The notes: generated from the sequence alone by a model not told the origin. DNA of 64,000 bases from Tritonibacter multivorans (GCF_001458415.1 NZ_CYSD01000018.1:35763-99762), one strand, 5' to 3'. Counted from the first letter of the stretch, positions 1 through 9,513 are shown. Translations and numbers: made by a program.

Positions 1-795
1 GGCGCAGCCTGAAATCGAAGATGACGCCAGCGTGTCCGGCAGATCCCGCAGGGCGCAGTGCAAGAGCTGTTCGCCGGGTTTGGCCACGTCGGCCGCGATC
101 CGCAGGCGCGCGCCGTCGGGCACGCCCCGTGCGATCAGCCCGTCGCGGATGCGGGCGGCCTGCCGTACCGACATATAGAACACCGTATTGGTGCCGGGGC
201 GCGCATGCAGTGCGCTTTCGGGCAGCGGGTCGCCTTCGCGGCAGGTGCCGGTGGTCAGGATCAATGTGTCTGAAACCCCGCGTTCCGTCAGCGACAGCTG
301 CATATGGGCAGCGGCGGCACAGGCGGCGGTGACACCGGGCACCACCTCGACCGCAAGACCGGCCGCGCGCACTGCGGTCAGCTCTTCGGTCACTCGGCCA
401 AATATACTGGGATCGCCAGATTTCAGGCGCACCACGCGCAGGCCCTTCTGCGCTTCTTCGACGATCTTGGCATCAATGCGTGGCTGCGGCCAGGCGTGGG
501 CCCCGACCTCTTTGCCGACATAGATCCGCCGCGCCTTGCGCGGGGCCAGGGCCACCACTTCGGGTTCAACAAGCCGGTCATAGAGGATCACATCCGCCGC
601 CTCGATGCAGCGGAGGGCGCGCAGGGTCAGCAGATCTATGGCACCGGGGCCAACGCCCACAAGGGCCACATGCCCCCGGCGCACCGTGCCAAAGCCGGGC
701 ACCGCAGGGCGTATGGCATCCGCCACGCTGTCCCATGTACCGCGCACCCGCGCCGTGATCCCGGACCAGACGGTCTGGCGCAGCCGGGCAATCAT
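1..795 (-). CDS. cobA: Uroporphyrinogen-III C-methyltransferase, 3' end outside window
   Basis: SAM-dependent methylation of uroporphyrinogen III to precorrin-2, the branch point to siroheme, which is the cofactor of the NirB nitrite reductase made by the same operon. The reading frame stays open from an ATG at 795 to the window edge (265 codons seen). Visible family motifs are VALVGVGPGAIDLLTLRAL (SAM-binding N-terminal loop), VILYDRLV, VVRLKSGDPSIFGR and VVPGVTAA. The N-terminus carries about 35 extra residues before the methylase domain. The ATG overlaps the nasA stop by 4 bp (ATGA), so it is the promoter-distal gene of the nitrate operon. The C-terminus is not visible, so a fused siroheme synthase domain cannot be excluded. 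Confidence 0.88.
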   Translation of the reverse strand, partial: MIARLRQTVWSGITARVRGTWDSVADAIRPAVPGFGTVRRGHVALVGVGPGAIDLLTLRALRCIEAADVILYDRLVEPEVVALAPRKARRIYVGKEVGAHAWPQPRIDAKIVEEAQKGLRVVRLKSGDPSIFGRVTEELTAVRAAGLAVEVVPGVTAACAAAAHMQLSLTERGVSDTLILTTGTCREGDPLPESALHARPGTNTVFYMSVRQAARIRDGLIARGVPDGARLRIAADVAKPGEQLLHCALRDLPDTLASSSISGCA

Positions 796-3437
796 TCCGC
801 CGCCTCCGCCATGTGCACGCGCGCCAGCAGATCTGCGATCTCGGGACGGCAGGAGCCACAGTTGGTGCCCGCGTCCAATGCCTCGCCAATGGCGTCCACG
901 GTCATCAACCCGCGGGTTTCAATGGCGTCCAAGATCGTATTGATCCCGACCGAGAAACAGGAACACAGCACGGGGCCGGGATCCGGCAGATCCAGCGGCG
1001 CACGGCCGGTCAGCACGCCTGCGGCCTCGCTGCCGGGCAGGCGCGCAAGGTAATCGCGCATCACGGCCACGGGCTCGGGCGCGACAAACAGCGCCGCCAG
1101 CAGGCGGCCTTCGTCGTGGAAGGCGATCCGCGCGGTGCCCTTGGCCGGGTCGCGCATCACTTGGGCGGTGGCCTCCGGCAGGTTGAAGATCTTGCGGGCT
1201 TCGACCTCCCAATCCGCGGGGGCGTTCAGGCCTGCAAGCTCTGCCCGCCAGCCCTGCTGCGTCCGCGCACGGGCCCAGTATTCGCAGGCCGGGTCCAGAT
1301 CCTCGGCGCAGATCGCAAAGCCGTACCAAGCAGCTTTGTAGGGCGCGAGCGCCACGACAGAGGCTTTGCTTTCGGGCTGACCAGAGACCGGATCGACAAA
1401 AGGCGCCACCAGCTGGTCGATACGTGCGGAGGGGGCGGTTTCACCGGTCCAGTGGATCGGGGCAAAGACATCGCCGCGGCGCACGTCTGTGGTGATGCGG
1501 GCGCGCAGAATGGACTGCCCCTGCGGGCTGGTGAGCTGCACCAGATCGGCCGCAGTGATCCCCAAACCTTCGGCGTCCTGCGGGTGGATGTCGACAAAGG
1601 GTTCGGCAAGGTGGCTTGACAAGCGCGGGCTGAGGCCGGTGCGCGTCATCGTGTGCCACTGGTCGCGAATGCGGCCTGTGTTCAGGCGGAAGGGGTATTT
1701 CGGCGCGCGTTTGGTTGCCGGCGCACGATGCGTTACCGCCAGCATCTTGGCTTTGCCGCCGGCGTGAAAGAACTGCCCATCGGCAAAGAAACGACCGCCC
1801 TGTCGGGTGTCAGAGATTGGCCAGCGGGTGGGGCGAAGCGCGTCATAATCCGCGTTGGACATCCCGTCCCAACCCGACAGATCCAAATCCTTACCAAACA
1901 CGCGGGCGGCAGTGGACAACGCCGTGTATTCGCGGAAAATGTCGGCCTCGGTCTCGTAATCAAACGCCTCAGCCCAGCCCATCCGTTTGGCCACATCACA
2001 GAGGATCTTCCAGTCTGCGCGGGCCTGACCGGGGGCAGGCATCAATGACCGTTGACGACTGATCGTTCGGTCAGAATTGGTGACAGTACCGGATTTTTCA
2101 CCCCAGGCACTGGCGGGCAGGATCACATCGGCCAGACGCGCAGTGTCGGTGGTGGCGGTAATATCGCTGACAACGGTAAAGTCGCAATTCTGGATCGCCT
2201 CGGCCACGCGGCCTGCGTCGGGCAGGGTGACGGCCGGGTTGGTGTGGATCACCCACAGTGCCTTGATCTTTCCCGCATGAATGGCCTCGAACATATCGAC
2301 AGCTTTCAGGCCTTGGGTCGTGGCGATTGTCGGCGCATTCCAATGGGACTGCACCAGATCGCGGTGCGCTTCGTTTTCAATATCAAGGTGATTGGCCAGC
2401 ATATTTGCCAGACCGCCAACCTCGCGGCCGCCCATCGCATTGGGCTGACCGGTGACGGAAAACGGACCGCAGCCCGGCAGACCAATCCGGCCCGTCGCCA
2501 GATGACAGTTCAGGATCGCGTTGACCTTATCCGCGCCCGACGACGACTGGTTCACGCCCTGGCTGTAGATCGTCACCACCTTTGGGTTGCCGATCCACAT
2601 ATCGCAGAAGGCCTGCACCAGATCGGCGTCCAGCCCGGTGGGGTCGAGGCTTGCGTCCTTGGCCGTCGACAACGCGGCGTCAAAACCGTCGACATTGTTG
2701 AGGAAATCTGCCTCCACCGCGCCTTGCGCGTCGATCTGTGCCAGCAGGTGGTTAAACAGCGCTACATCAGACCCGGACCGCAGCGGCAGATGCAGGTCGG
2801 CCCCGTCACAGGAGGCGGTGCGGCGCGGGTCGATGACAACGATCTTTGTGCCCCGTTCCGCGCGTGCGACCATCAGGCGTTGGTACAGAACCGGGTGACA
2901 CCACGCGAGGTTCGAGCCCACCAGCACCACAAGGTCAGCCTGTTCCAGATCCTCATAAGTGCCGGGCACCGTGTCGGTGCCAAAAGCGCGCTTGTGTCCC
3001 GCAACCGAGGACGCCATGCACAGACGCGAATTGGTGTCGATATTGGCCGACCCGATGAAGCCTTTCATCAGCTTATTGGCCACATAATAGTCTTCGGTCA
3101 GCAGCTGGCCCGAGACATAGAAGGCCACACTGTCGGGGCCGTGTTCGGCAATCGTTGTGCTGAATTTTTCGGCCACCAGATCCAGCGCATTGTCCCAGGA
3201 CGCGTTAATGCCGTGGATGCGGGGCGCGAGCAGACGCCCCTCCAGACCCACGGTTTCCCCAAGTGCGGACCCTTTGGAACAGAGCCGCCCCAAGTTGGCG
3301 GGATGGGAGGGGTCTCCCTTGACCTCAACGCCCCCCTCCGCATCCCGCCGCAGCAGGACACCGCATCCCACACCGCAATAAGGGCAGGTGGAGCGGGTCC
3401 ATGTCTGGTCGTCAGAGAATTGGTCTTCGCGGCTCAT
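792..3437 (-). CDS. nasA: Assimilatory nitrate reductase, molybdopterin large subunit
   Basis: Reduces nitrate to nitrite in the cytoplasm. The 881-residue protein has an N-terminal [4Fe-4S] Cys cluster (TCPYCGVGCGVLL, with the fourth Cys in GRLCSKGSALG), a bis-MGD molybdopterin oxidoreductase core (DTNSRLCMASSVAGHKRAFG, HTNPAVTLPDAGR, IRDQWHTMTRTG in the C-terminal dinucleotide-binding domain) and a BFD-like [2Fe-2S] tail (CSCFSVG with CGSCRPE, about residues 830-875). The start at 3437 overlaps the nirD stop (ATGA); upstream in-frame codons are read-through of nirD in another frame. It follows nirB-nirD and precedes cobA. The fused BFD domain suggests electron entry through the large subunit itself; no separate electron-transfer subunit gene is seen. 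Confidence 0.95.
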   Translation of the reverse strand: MSREDQFSDDQTWTRSTCPYCGVGCGVLLRRDAEGGVEVKGDPSHPANLGRLCSKGSALGETVGLEGRLLAPRIHGINASWDNALDLVAEKFSTTIAEHGPDSVAFYVSGQLLTEDYYVANKLMKGFIGSANIDTNSRLCMASSVAGHKRAFGTDTVPGTYEDLEQADLVVLVGSNLAWCHPVLYQRLMVARAERGTKIVVIDPRRTASCDGADLHLPLRSGSDVALFNHLLAQIDAQGAVEADFLNNVDGFDAALSTAKDASLDPTGLDADLVQAFCDMWIGNPKVVTIYSQGVNQSSSGADKVNAILNCHLATGRIGLPGCGPFSVTGQPNAMGGREVGGLANMLANHLDIENEAHRDLVQSHWNAPTIATTQGLKAVDMFEAIHAGKIKALWVIHTNPAVTLPDAGRVAEAIQNCDFTVVSDITATTDTARLADVILPASAWGEKSGTVTNSDRTISRQRSLMPAPGQARADWKILCDVAKRMGWAEAFDYETEADIFREYTALSTAARVFGKDLDLSGWDGMSNADYDALRPTRWPISDTRQGGRFFADGQFFHAGGKAKMLAVTHRAPATKRAPKYPFRLNTGRIRDQWHTMTRTGLSPRLSSHLAEPFVDIHPQDAEGLGITAADLVQLTSPQGQSILRARITTDVRRGDVFAPIHWTGETAPSARIDQLVAPFVDPVSGQPESKASVVALAPYKAAWYGFAICAEDLDPACEYWARARTQQGWRAELAGLNAPADWEVEARKIFNLPEATAQVMRDPAKGTARIAFHDEGRLLAALFVAPEPVAVMRDYLARLPGSEAAGVLTGRAPLDLPDPGPVLCSCFSVGINTILDAIETRGLMTVDAIGEALDAGTNCGSCRPEIADLLARVHMAEAAE

Positions 3438-3766
3438 GCGGCGCTCCGCTTGCCCAGCTCTTCGCCGTCCATCAGGATACGGCCGTCTTCCACTTTGACA
3501 GAAAAGGTGGCGATCTGGCCGTCGTCCGCGCCCTGGGCTTCGCCGCTTTCCAGGGAAAACACCCAATTGTGCAGCGGGCAGGTCACGGATTTGCCGTGCA
3601 CGATGCCCTCAGAGAGGGGGCCGCCTTTGTGGGGGCACCGATCCGAGGTCGCAAAGACCTCTTCCTCGTCGGTGCGGAACAGCGCCACACAGCCCAGCGG
3701 GGTTTTCACGATGCGCGCGCCGCGCACCGGGATATCGTTCAGGGCACCTACGTCGATCCAGCTCAT
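3434..3766 (-). CDS. nirD: Nitrite reductase (NADH) small subunit
   Basis: Partner of NirB in reduction of nitrite to ammonium. The 110-residue protein is a Rieske-type domain: CPHKGGPL and CPLHNWVF carry the Cys/His pairs (CPH and CPLH) that would bind a [2Fe-2S] cluster. Some NirD proteins lack these ligands; here all four are present. ATGA overlaps join it to nirB upstream and nasA downstream, implying coupled translation. Confidence 0.94.
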   Translation of the reverse strand: MSWIDVGALNDIPVRGARIVKTPLGCVALFRTDEEEVFATSDRCPHKGGPLSEGIVHGKSVTCPLHNWVFSLESGEAQGADDGQIATFSVKVEDGRILMDGEELGKRSAA

Positions 3767-6204
3767 TCCGCGGCCTCCAGGGTCAGATCTGCAAGAGGTT
3801 GATAATCTTCCGCTTTTTCCTTGGCATGTTCCGCCCAGGGGTCTTTGCGGTAGATGGATTGCGACAGCTCGAACCGATCAGCCAGCGCCTTGCGATTGCC
3901 TAGGTCGTCAACGATCTGTTCCTTGATCCAATCCAGCCCCACCTTGGCCATCCATTTGTAAATCCGGTCGAGGTATTTGGCGTTCTCGCGGTAGATCTGC
4001 GTCATCGCCGAGATCACCTCCATCGCCTCTTCCTCGGTTTCGACCTTGCACAGGACTTCGGTGCCTTTGATCTCCATGCCGGCCGCGCCGCCAACGTGGA
4101 TTTCATAACCGCTGTCGACACAGATCACGCCAATGTCCTTGCAGGTCGCTTCGGCACAATTGCGCGGGCAGCCGGACACGGCGAGCTTCAGTTTATGCGG
4201 CGTCCAAGACCCCCAGAGGTGCTTTTCAAGCTTGATGCCCAGACCCGTGGAGTCCTGCGTGCCAAAACGGCAGTGGTCGGTGCCGACACAGGTTTTCACC
4301 GTGCGCAGACCTTTGGAGTAGGCGTGCCCCGACACCAAACCGGCCTGACCCAGATCGTACCAGATTGAGGGCAGGTCTTCGCCTTTGACGCCCAACAGGT
4401 CAATGCGCTGACCGCCGGTGACCTTCACGGTCGGCACTTTATATTTGTCCGCCGCATCCGCAATGGCGCGCAGCTCGTCCGGGGTGGTGATCCCGCCCCA
4501 CATGCGCGGCACAACGCTATAGGTGCCGTCTTTCTGGATATTGGCGTGCTTGCGTTCGTTTACAAAACGGGACTGCGGGTCGTCCTGATATTCCACCGGC
4601 CAATCCGCGAGCAGATAGTAGTTGATCGCCGGGCGGCAGCTGTGACAGCCGTTGCGGGTCTTCCAGCCCAACTCCTGCCAGACCGCCTCTTGGGATTTCA
4701 GCTCTTTCGACTTGATCAGGCGACGCACATCTTCGTGGGTCAGATCGGTACAGCCACACATGGGCGCGGCCACCGGCATCTTGAAATCATCGCCCAGTTC
4801 GACCTGCAAAAGCTGCTCGACAAGACCGGTGCAGGTGCCACAAGAGGCCGAGGCCTTGGTGGTGCCACGGATCGCGCCCAGATCGCCAGCGCCCGCCTCA
4901 ATGGCCGCCACAATATCGCCTTTGGAAACGCCGTTACAGCCACAGATCTCCGCATCAAGCGGCAATGCTGCAACGGCTGAGAGAGGGTCCGCAGTGGCGC
5001 CCCCCTGATAGGCCGGGCCAAAGATCAGCGTATCGCGCATCTCGGAAATATCTGTGCCGTCCTTGATCATGCCAAAGAACCAGCTGCCATCTGCGGTGTC
5101 GCCATACATCACGGCGCCGATGATCTTGTTGTCCTCAATGACCAGACGCTTGTAGACGCCGCGCGCGGGATCACGGAACAGAATATCCTCGCGGCCCTCG
5201 GCCTCTGCGAAATCGCCTGCGCTGAACAGGTCACAACCAGTGACCTTCAGCTTGGTGGACAGGGTCTTCTGCTCGTATTTCGCCTCTTCGCCCAGCAGGG
5301 TCTTGGCGACCACTTTTGCCTGATCGTACAGCGGCGCGACCAGACCAAAGACCATCCCGTCATGTTCGACACATTCGCCCACGGCGAGGATGTTTTCATC
5401 CGAGGTGATCATCTGATCATCCACATGGATGCCGCGCCCGGTCGCCAGACCGGATTCTGCGCCAAGCGCGATGTTCGGGCGGATCCCAACGGCCATGACC
5501 AACAGATCACAGGGCAGCTCGGTGCCATCATCCAGCATCAGCGCGCTGACTTTGCCGTCGACGCCTTTGATCTCTTTGGAGTTTGCATTGCAAAGGACGG
5601 TGATGCCTTTGTCTTCCAGCGATTTCTTCAGCAGATAGCCGGCGGCCTCATCCAGCTGACGTTCCATGAGGTGGCCCATGATGTGCACGACGGTGACATC
5701 CACACCATGCGCGGCCATGCCAGCCGCGGCTTCCAGCCCCAGAAGGCCGCCGCCAATGACAACAACCTTGTCGCCTGCGCGCTTGGCCATCATGGCTTGG
5801 GTGTCTTCCAGATCGCGGTAGGCAATCACCCCGTCCAGATCATGGCCGGGCAGGGGGATAATGAAGGGGTTCGAGCCTGTGCCAAACAGCAGCTTGTCAT
5901 AGGCCAGCACGTCGCCATTCTCCGCTGTCACAGTCTTGGCGGCGCGGTCGATCGACACGATCTTTTCGCCAAAGCGGCAGGTGACAGTGTTGTCTTCATA
6001 CCAGGCGGAGTCGTGGATCACGATCTCTTCATAGGTTTTGTCACCCGCCAGCACAGGGGACAGCATAATGCGGTCATAGTTGCCGCGCGGCTCTGCGTTG
6101 AAGAGGGTGACGTCATAGGCATCCGGGTTGGCCGCAAACAGCTGCTCCAGCGCCCGGCCAGAGGCCATGCCGGCCCCGATTACGATCAGTTTTTGTTTTG
6201 TCAT
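3763..6204 (-). CDS. nirB: Nitrite reductase (NADH) large subunit
   Basis: Siroheme enzyme taking six electrons from NAD(P)H to make ammonium. The 813 residues read in order: FAD/NAD(P) disulfide-oxidoreductase domain (KLIVIGAGMASG at the N-terminus, VVIGGGLLGLEAAAGMAAHG near 150), BFD-like [2Fe-2S] domain (CGCNG with CGTC, about 410-460), a second Cys-rich BFD-like stretch (MCGCTD with CHSCRP), ferredoxin-like half domains, and the siroheme/[4Fe-4S] motif TCVGTDHCRFG plus SGCPRNCAEATC. The ATG at 6204 is preferred because it begins the usual MTKQKLIVIGAGMASG. A GTG at 6213 would overlap the globin stop by 4 bp and cannot be excluded. It sits between the globin gene and nirD. Confidence 0.95.
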   Translation of the reverse strand: MTKQKLIVIGAGMASGRALEQLFAANPDAYDVTLFNAEPRGNYDRIMLSPVLAGDKTYEEIVIHDSAWYEDNTVTCRFGEKIVSIDRAAKTVTAENGDVLAYDKLLFGTGSNPFIIPLPGHDLDGVIAYRDLEDTQAMMAKRAGDKVVVIGGGLLGLEAAAGMAAHGVDVTVVHIMGHLMERQLDEAAGYLLKKSLEDKGITVLCNANSKEIKGVDGKVSALMLDDGTELPCDLLVMAVGIRPNIALGAESGLATGRGIHVDDQMITSDENILAVGECVEHDGMVFGLVAPLYDQAKVVAKTLLGEEAKYEQKTLSTKLKVTGCDLFSAGDFAEAEGREDILFRDPARGVYKRLVIEDNKIIGAVMYGDTADGSWFFGMIKDGTDISEMRDTLIFGPAYQGGATADPLSAVAALPLDAEICGCNGVSKGDIVAAIEAGAGDLGAIRGTTKASASCGTCTGLVEQLLQVELGDDFKMPVAAPMCGCTDLTHEDVRRLIKSKELKSQEAVWQELGWKTRNGCHSCRPAINYYLLADWPVEYQDDPQSRFVNERKHANIQKDGTYSVVPRMWGGITTPDELRAIADAADKYKVPTVKVTGGQRIDLLGVKGEDLPSIWYDLGQAGLVSGHAYSKGLRTVKTCVGTDHCRFGTQDSTGLGIKLEKHLWGSWTPHKLKLAVSGCPRNCAEATCKDIGVICVDSGYEIHVGGAAGMEIKGTEVLCKVETEEEAMEVISAMTQIYRENAKYLDRIYKWMAKVGLDWIKEQIVDDLGNRKALADRFELSQSIYRKDPWAEHAKEKAEDYQPLADLTLEAAE

Positions 6205-6209
6205 AGTGT

Positions 6210-6629
6210 TCACTCTGCGGCCTTCGAATAGGCGGCTTCGATCATGGCGGAAGAGAGCGTTTCATAAGCCCGGATCCAAGCGTTCGCTGTGTCCGGCGTG
6301 AAGTCATCGCCCAGACCGGTCTTCAGCGCGTAGATCAGCGCTTCGCCGACCGGGGCGTAGTCTTCGGGCGTGACGCCATAGGCAACATGGCCAATGGCCA
6401 GCTGCTGGGCGACCGGCACGATCTTGTCCAGATCACGCAGCCCCTTCACCACAACGCCGAGGGTGGTCATCAACTTGGCCCCCTGCACCTTCATGTCGCC
6501 CTTGAAATAGGGCTTCACATGCGGCGCGATCTCGAACAGGCGATCATAGAAGATACCTGCAGCTTGATCGGCGATCGGTGCCACTTTGGCAAAGCTTGCC
6601 TGAACCAGTTGAATCTCACTCTCGTGCAT
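6210..6629 (-). CDS. Single-domain globin in the nitrate operon
   Basis: A 139-residue haemoglobin-like protein with no reductase domain. MHESEIQLVQASFAKVAPIA resembles the A/B helices, IFYDRLFEIAP the B/C region with its conserved aromatic, and LAIGHVAYGV holds the likely proximal His. It starts 5 bp after nrtCD and ends next to nirB, so it is co-transcribed with nitrate uptake and reduction. From context, a role in binding or detoxifying NO formed from nitrite, or in shuttling electrons or haem, is plausible. This is inference; the fold is clear but the reaction is not. Confidence 0.85.
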   Translation of the reverse strand: MHESEIQLVQASFAKVAPIADQAAGIFYDRLFEIAPHVKPYFKGDMKVQGAKLMTTLGVVVKGLRDLDKIVPVAQQLAIGHVAYGVTPEDYAPVGEALIYALKTGLGDDFTPDTANAWIRAYETLSSAMIEAAYSKAAE

Positions 6630-6634
6630 ATCGA

Positions 6635-8314
6635 TTACTCCGCTGCCAGTGCCTTGGTCGGTTTCGGTTTCGGCTTTGCGCCGTGCTCATATTCCTCAAG
6701 GAAGTCGAGGACCTCCTGGCGGTAGGTGTAGTAATCCGGGTGCTCCAGCAGCGCCTTGCGGGTGCGGGGGCGGGGCAGGTCGACATTGGTGATTTTGCCG
6801 ATGGTCGCCTGCGGGCCGTTGGTCATCATCACCACACGGTCGGCGAGCAGGATGGCTTCGTCAACGTCATGGGTCACACAGATCGCGGTCACCTTGGTGC
6901 GGGACCAGACCTCCATCAGAACCTCCTGCAGCTCCCAGCGGGTCAGGCTGTCGAGCATCCCGAAGGGTTCGTCCAACAGCAGCAGTTTCGGCGACAGGGC
7001 AAAGGCGCGGGCAATGCCCACACGCTGCTGCATGCCGTTCGACATCTCGGACGCGGGCTTGTCCATCGCATCCGCCAGACCGACGCGTTCGAGGTAGTAT
7101 TCCACCACGTCCTGACGCTCGGCCTGGCTGGCTTTGGGGTACACTTTGTCCACACCAATGGCGCAGTTTTCGCGCGCTGACAGCCAAGGGAACAGGTTCG
7201 GCGACTGGAACACCACCGCACGTTCCGGGTCCGCGCCTTCGACGTGTTTCTTGTCCAGCTTGATCGCGCCTTTGGAGATCGGGTTCAGACCGGCAGCCAT
7301 GGTCAGAACGGTGGATTTGCCGCAGCCCGAGTGCCCGATCAGGGAGATGAACTCTCCCTTGTTGATCTTGAGGTTGAAATCCTCAACCACAGTCAGCGGC
7401 CCCTTGGGCGTCGGGTAGATCTTGTGCAGCTGCGAGAAGTCGAGGAACCGTTCTTCGGTCAGCGATTTGGACGCCTCGGCCACAGCAGAGGGCACGCCGT
7501 GGATCGGGGTCACATCGGGCAGCAGCTTGCTGCCTTCGATCTTGCCCTTGATGCCCACATCCATGAGGTAAGCCGTCACATCCGCACGCAGACGCTTGAA
7601 GGTGTCGTCATTGTTCATGGCAGACCGCTCGCGGGGACGGGGGATAGCGACTTTGAACTCCTCGCCCAGGGTGCCATCGGGGTTCAGTGCAATAATGCGG
7701 TCGGCCAGCAGGATGGCTTCGTCCACGTCATTGGTGATCAGCACACAGGTCTTTTTGTCCGCGTCCCAGATCGCCTCGATCTCATCGGCCAGGTTCGCAC
7801 GGGTCAGCGCGTCCAGCGCCGACAGGGGTTCGTCCAGCAGCAGAACTTCGGGGTCCATCGCGAGGGCGCGGGCCACGTTCACCCGTTGGCGCATGCCCCC
7901 CGACAGCTCCGCTGGGCGGCGGGTCTTGGCATGGCCCAGCCCCACCATTTTGACGTAATGATCGACCTTGGCGGCTTTCTCAGCCTTGGGCATGCCGGGA
8001 AAGATCGTGTCGACCGCAAGGCTCACGTTTCCATCCACGGTCAGCCAGGGCATCAGCGAATAGCTTTGGAAAATCACGCCGCGTTCGGGGCCGGGACCGG
8101 TGATGTCCTTGCCACGATAGGTGACAGAGCCCTTGGTCGGCATCTCCAGACCCGCCATCAGATTGATGAGCGTGGTCTTACCCGTGCCGGAGAAGCCGAG
8201 GAGCACGAGGAATTCGCCCTCCTCAACGCTGAGGTTGATGTTTTTCAGAACATCGGTGCGGTTTGTGCCCTCACCAAAGCTCTTGGAGACATTGTTGAAT
8301 TCAAGAACAGACAT
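6635..8314 (-). CDS. Nitrate ABC transporter, double ATPase (NrtC/NrtD-like fusion)
   Basis: ATP-hydrolysing component of nitrate/nitrite import. The 559 residues hold two complete ABC ATPase domains. Domain 1 (about 1-260) has Walker A GFSGTGKTT, signature LSGGMRQRV and Walker B VLLLDEPLSALD. Domain 2 (about 290-540) has GHSGCGKST, the altered signature MSNGMQQRV and LLLLDEPFGMLD. This makes both halves of the ATPase dimer from one gene. It differs from cyanobacterial NrtC, whose C-terminal half is a solute-binding-like regulatory domain; none is seen here. It lies 6 bp after nrtB and 5 bp before the globin gene. Confidence 0.92.
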   Translation of the reverse strand: MSVLEFNNVSKSFGEGTNRTDVLKNINLSVEEGEFLVLLGFSGTGKTTLINLMAGLEMPTKGSVTYRGKDITGPGPERGVIFQSYSLMPWLTVDGNVSLAVDTIFPGMPKAEKAAKVDHYVKMVGLGHAKTRRPAELSGGMRQRVNVARALAMDPEVLLLDEPLSALDALTRANLADEIEAIWDADKKTCVLITNDVDEAILLADRIIALNPDGTLGEEFKVAIPRPRERSAMNNDDTFKRLRADVTAYLMDVGIKGKIEGSKLLPDVTPIHGVPSAVAEASKSLTEERFLDFSQLHKIYPTPKGPLTVVEDFNLKINKGEFISLIGHSGCGKSTVLTMAAGLNPISKGAIKLDKKHVEGADPERAVVFQSPNLFPWLSARENCAIGVDKVYPKASQAERQDVVEYYLERVGLADAMDKPASEMSNGMQQRVGIARAFALSPKLLLLDEPFGMLDSLTRWELQEVLMEVWSRTKVTAICVTHDVDEAILLADRVVMMTNGPQATIGKITNVDLPRPRTRKALLEHPDYYTYRQEVLDFLEEYEHGAKPKPKPTKALAAE

Positions 8315-8320
8315 GGGCGA

Positions 8321-9394
8321 TCACCGGTTGTTCGTGAAGGTAAAGAGCGACTGCAGCGCGTACATCACACGATCGAGCAGGAAGCCGATGATGCCGATGG
8401 TCAGAACCGCGACGATAATTTTCGCAAGGGACTGGGAGGAGCCGTTCTGGAATTCATCCCAGACAAATTTGCCAAGACCGGGATTCTGCGCCAGCATCTC
8501 TGCCGCGATCAGAACCATCCAGCCCACACCCAAGCTCAGACGCAGACCGGTAAAGATCAGCGGCAGCGCCGAGGGCAGGACCAGCTTGGTGATCTTGGTG
8601 TAGGTGTTCATTTTCAGAACTTTGGAGACGTTGACCAGATCCTTGTCGATCGAGGCCACACCCAGCGCGGTGTTGATCAGCGTCGGCCACAGCGAACACA
8701 GCGTCACAGTGATCGCCGACACGAGGAAGGATTTGGAGAACAACCCGTCATTGGTGGCATACATCGCCGACACAACCATGGTCACAATCGGCAGCCACGC
8801 GAGCGGGGACACGGGCTTGAAAATCTGCACCAGCGGGTTGATGGCGGCATTGGCAATCGGCGACAGGCCAGCAAGAATGCCCAGCGGGATCGCCACGGCA
8901 GAGGCGATCAGGAAGCCGAAGAATACGGTTTTGATCGAGGTCCAGATCTGCGCGTAGTAGCTCGGCGCGCCGGTGAAGGGGATGTCTTTCACTTTCTCGG
9001 GCTGGCCTTTGTCGATGTAACGCTGGTTGCGTTTTTCGACTTTCTCATAGTGCTTTTCGCGCTTCTCAGCCTTGGCCTGCGCGTCGTGGTGCAGGTTCAC
9101 CGCTTCGGTCCACACGGCGGCAGGGCCGGGGATCGCGCCAAGCGAGGTCTGCACTTTGGGGGCCAATGTGCCCCAAACGATCAGGAAACCGGCAATCGCC
9201 AAGAGCGGCACCGCCAGAAGGCGCCAGATTTCTTTCATCTGCGCCTTGGGGTTGTCGCCAGCTGCGGCCTTCAGCACGGGGGTGATCCACGCGAGGCCAA
9301 GCACCTGAAACCAGGCGTCCATTTTATTGATGCGGGTGAAGAGCCGCTCGCGGCGGGCTTCAGAAGAAAGCGTATCAGGGTCGACGGTCGTCAT
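8321..9394 (-). CDS. nrtB: Nitrate ABC transporter permease
   Basis: Inner-membrane channel of the nitrate importer, 357 residues. A cytoplasmic N-terminal stretch is followed by a first membrane segment (LLAVPLLAIAGFLIVWGTLA). After a charged linker (about residues 105-130, rich in Lys/Glu) come the usual BPD_transp_1 helices (TVFFGFLIASAVAIPLGILAG, PLAWLPIVTMVVSAMYA, LGVGWMVLIAAEML, IIVAVLTIGIIGFLLDRVMYAL). AGGATCC upstream of the ATG gives a ribosome-binding site. The charged linker is longer than in typical NrtB proteins. Confidence 0.92.
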   Translation of the reverse strand: MTTVDPDTLSSEARRERLFTRINKMDAWFQVLGLAWITPVLKAAAGDNPKAQMKEIWRLLAVPLLAIAGFLIVWGTLAPKVQTSLGAIPGPAAVWTEAVNLHHDAQAKAEKREKHYEKVEKRNQRYIDKGQPEKVKDIPFTGAPSYYAQIWTSIKTVFFGFLIASAVAIPLGILAGLSPIANAAINPLVQIFKPVSPLAWLPIVTMVVSAMYATNDGLFSKSFLVSAITVTLCSLWPTLINTALGVASIDKDLVNVSKVLKMNTYTKITKLVLPSALPLIFTGLRLSLGVGWMVLIAAEMLAQNPGLGKFVWDEFQNGSSQSLAKIIVAVLTIGIIGFLLDRVMYALQSLFTFTNNR

Positions 9395-9474
9395 GGACAG
9401 GATCCTAGATAGAGGGCGCGAGGACCGCGCCGAGAGGTCGTCAGAGAGGGAAAGGGGCGGAGTTTGGGCAAAAG

Positions 9475-9498
9475 CCGACCCGCCCGAAGGCGAGCCGG
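9475..9498 (-). promoter_or_regulatory. Stable hairpin between nrtA and nrtB
   Basis: In the 119-bp gap between nrtA and nrtB, the minus-strand RNA can form a 10-bp stem (two G-U pairs) closed by a UUCG tetraloop. No U-tract follows, so it is unlikely to be a full terminator. Hairpins at this place in binding-protein transporter operons often protect the upstream mRNA and raise the ratio of binding protein to permease; that role is inferred here. Confidence 0.6.
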
Positions 9499-9513
9499 AA
9501 GTTCAGGGGAGAA

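Noticed and set aside
304..1053. Long plus-strand frame across cobA and nasA
   Set aside because: Shadow of the minus-strand genes; composition is Arg/Pro/His-rich with no ribosome-binding site and no motif.
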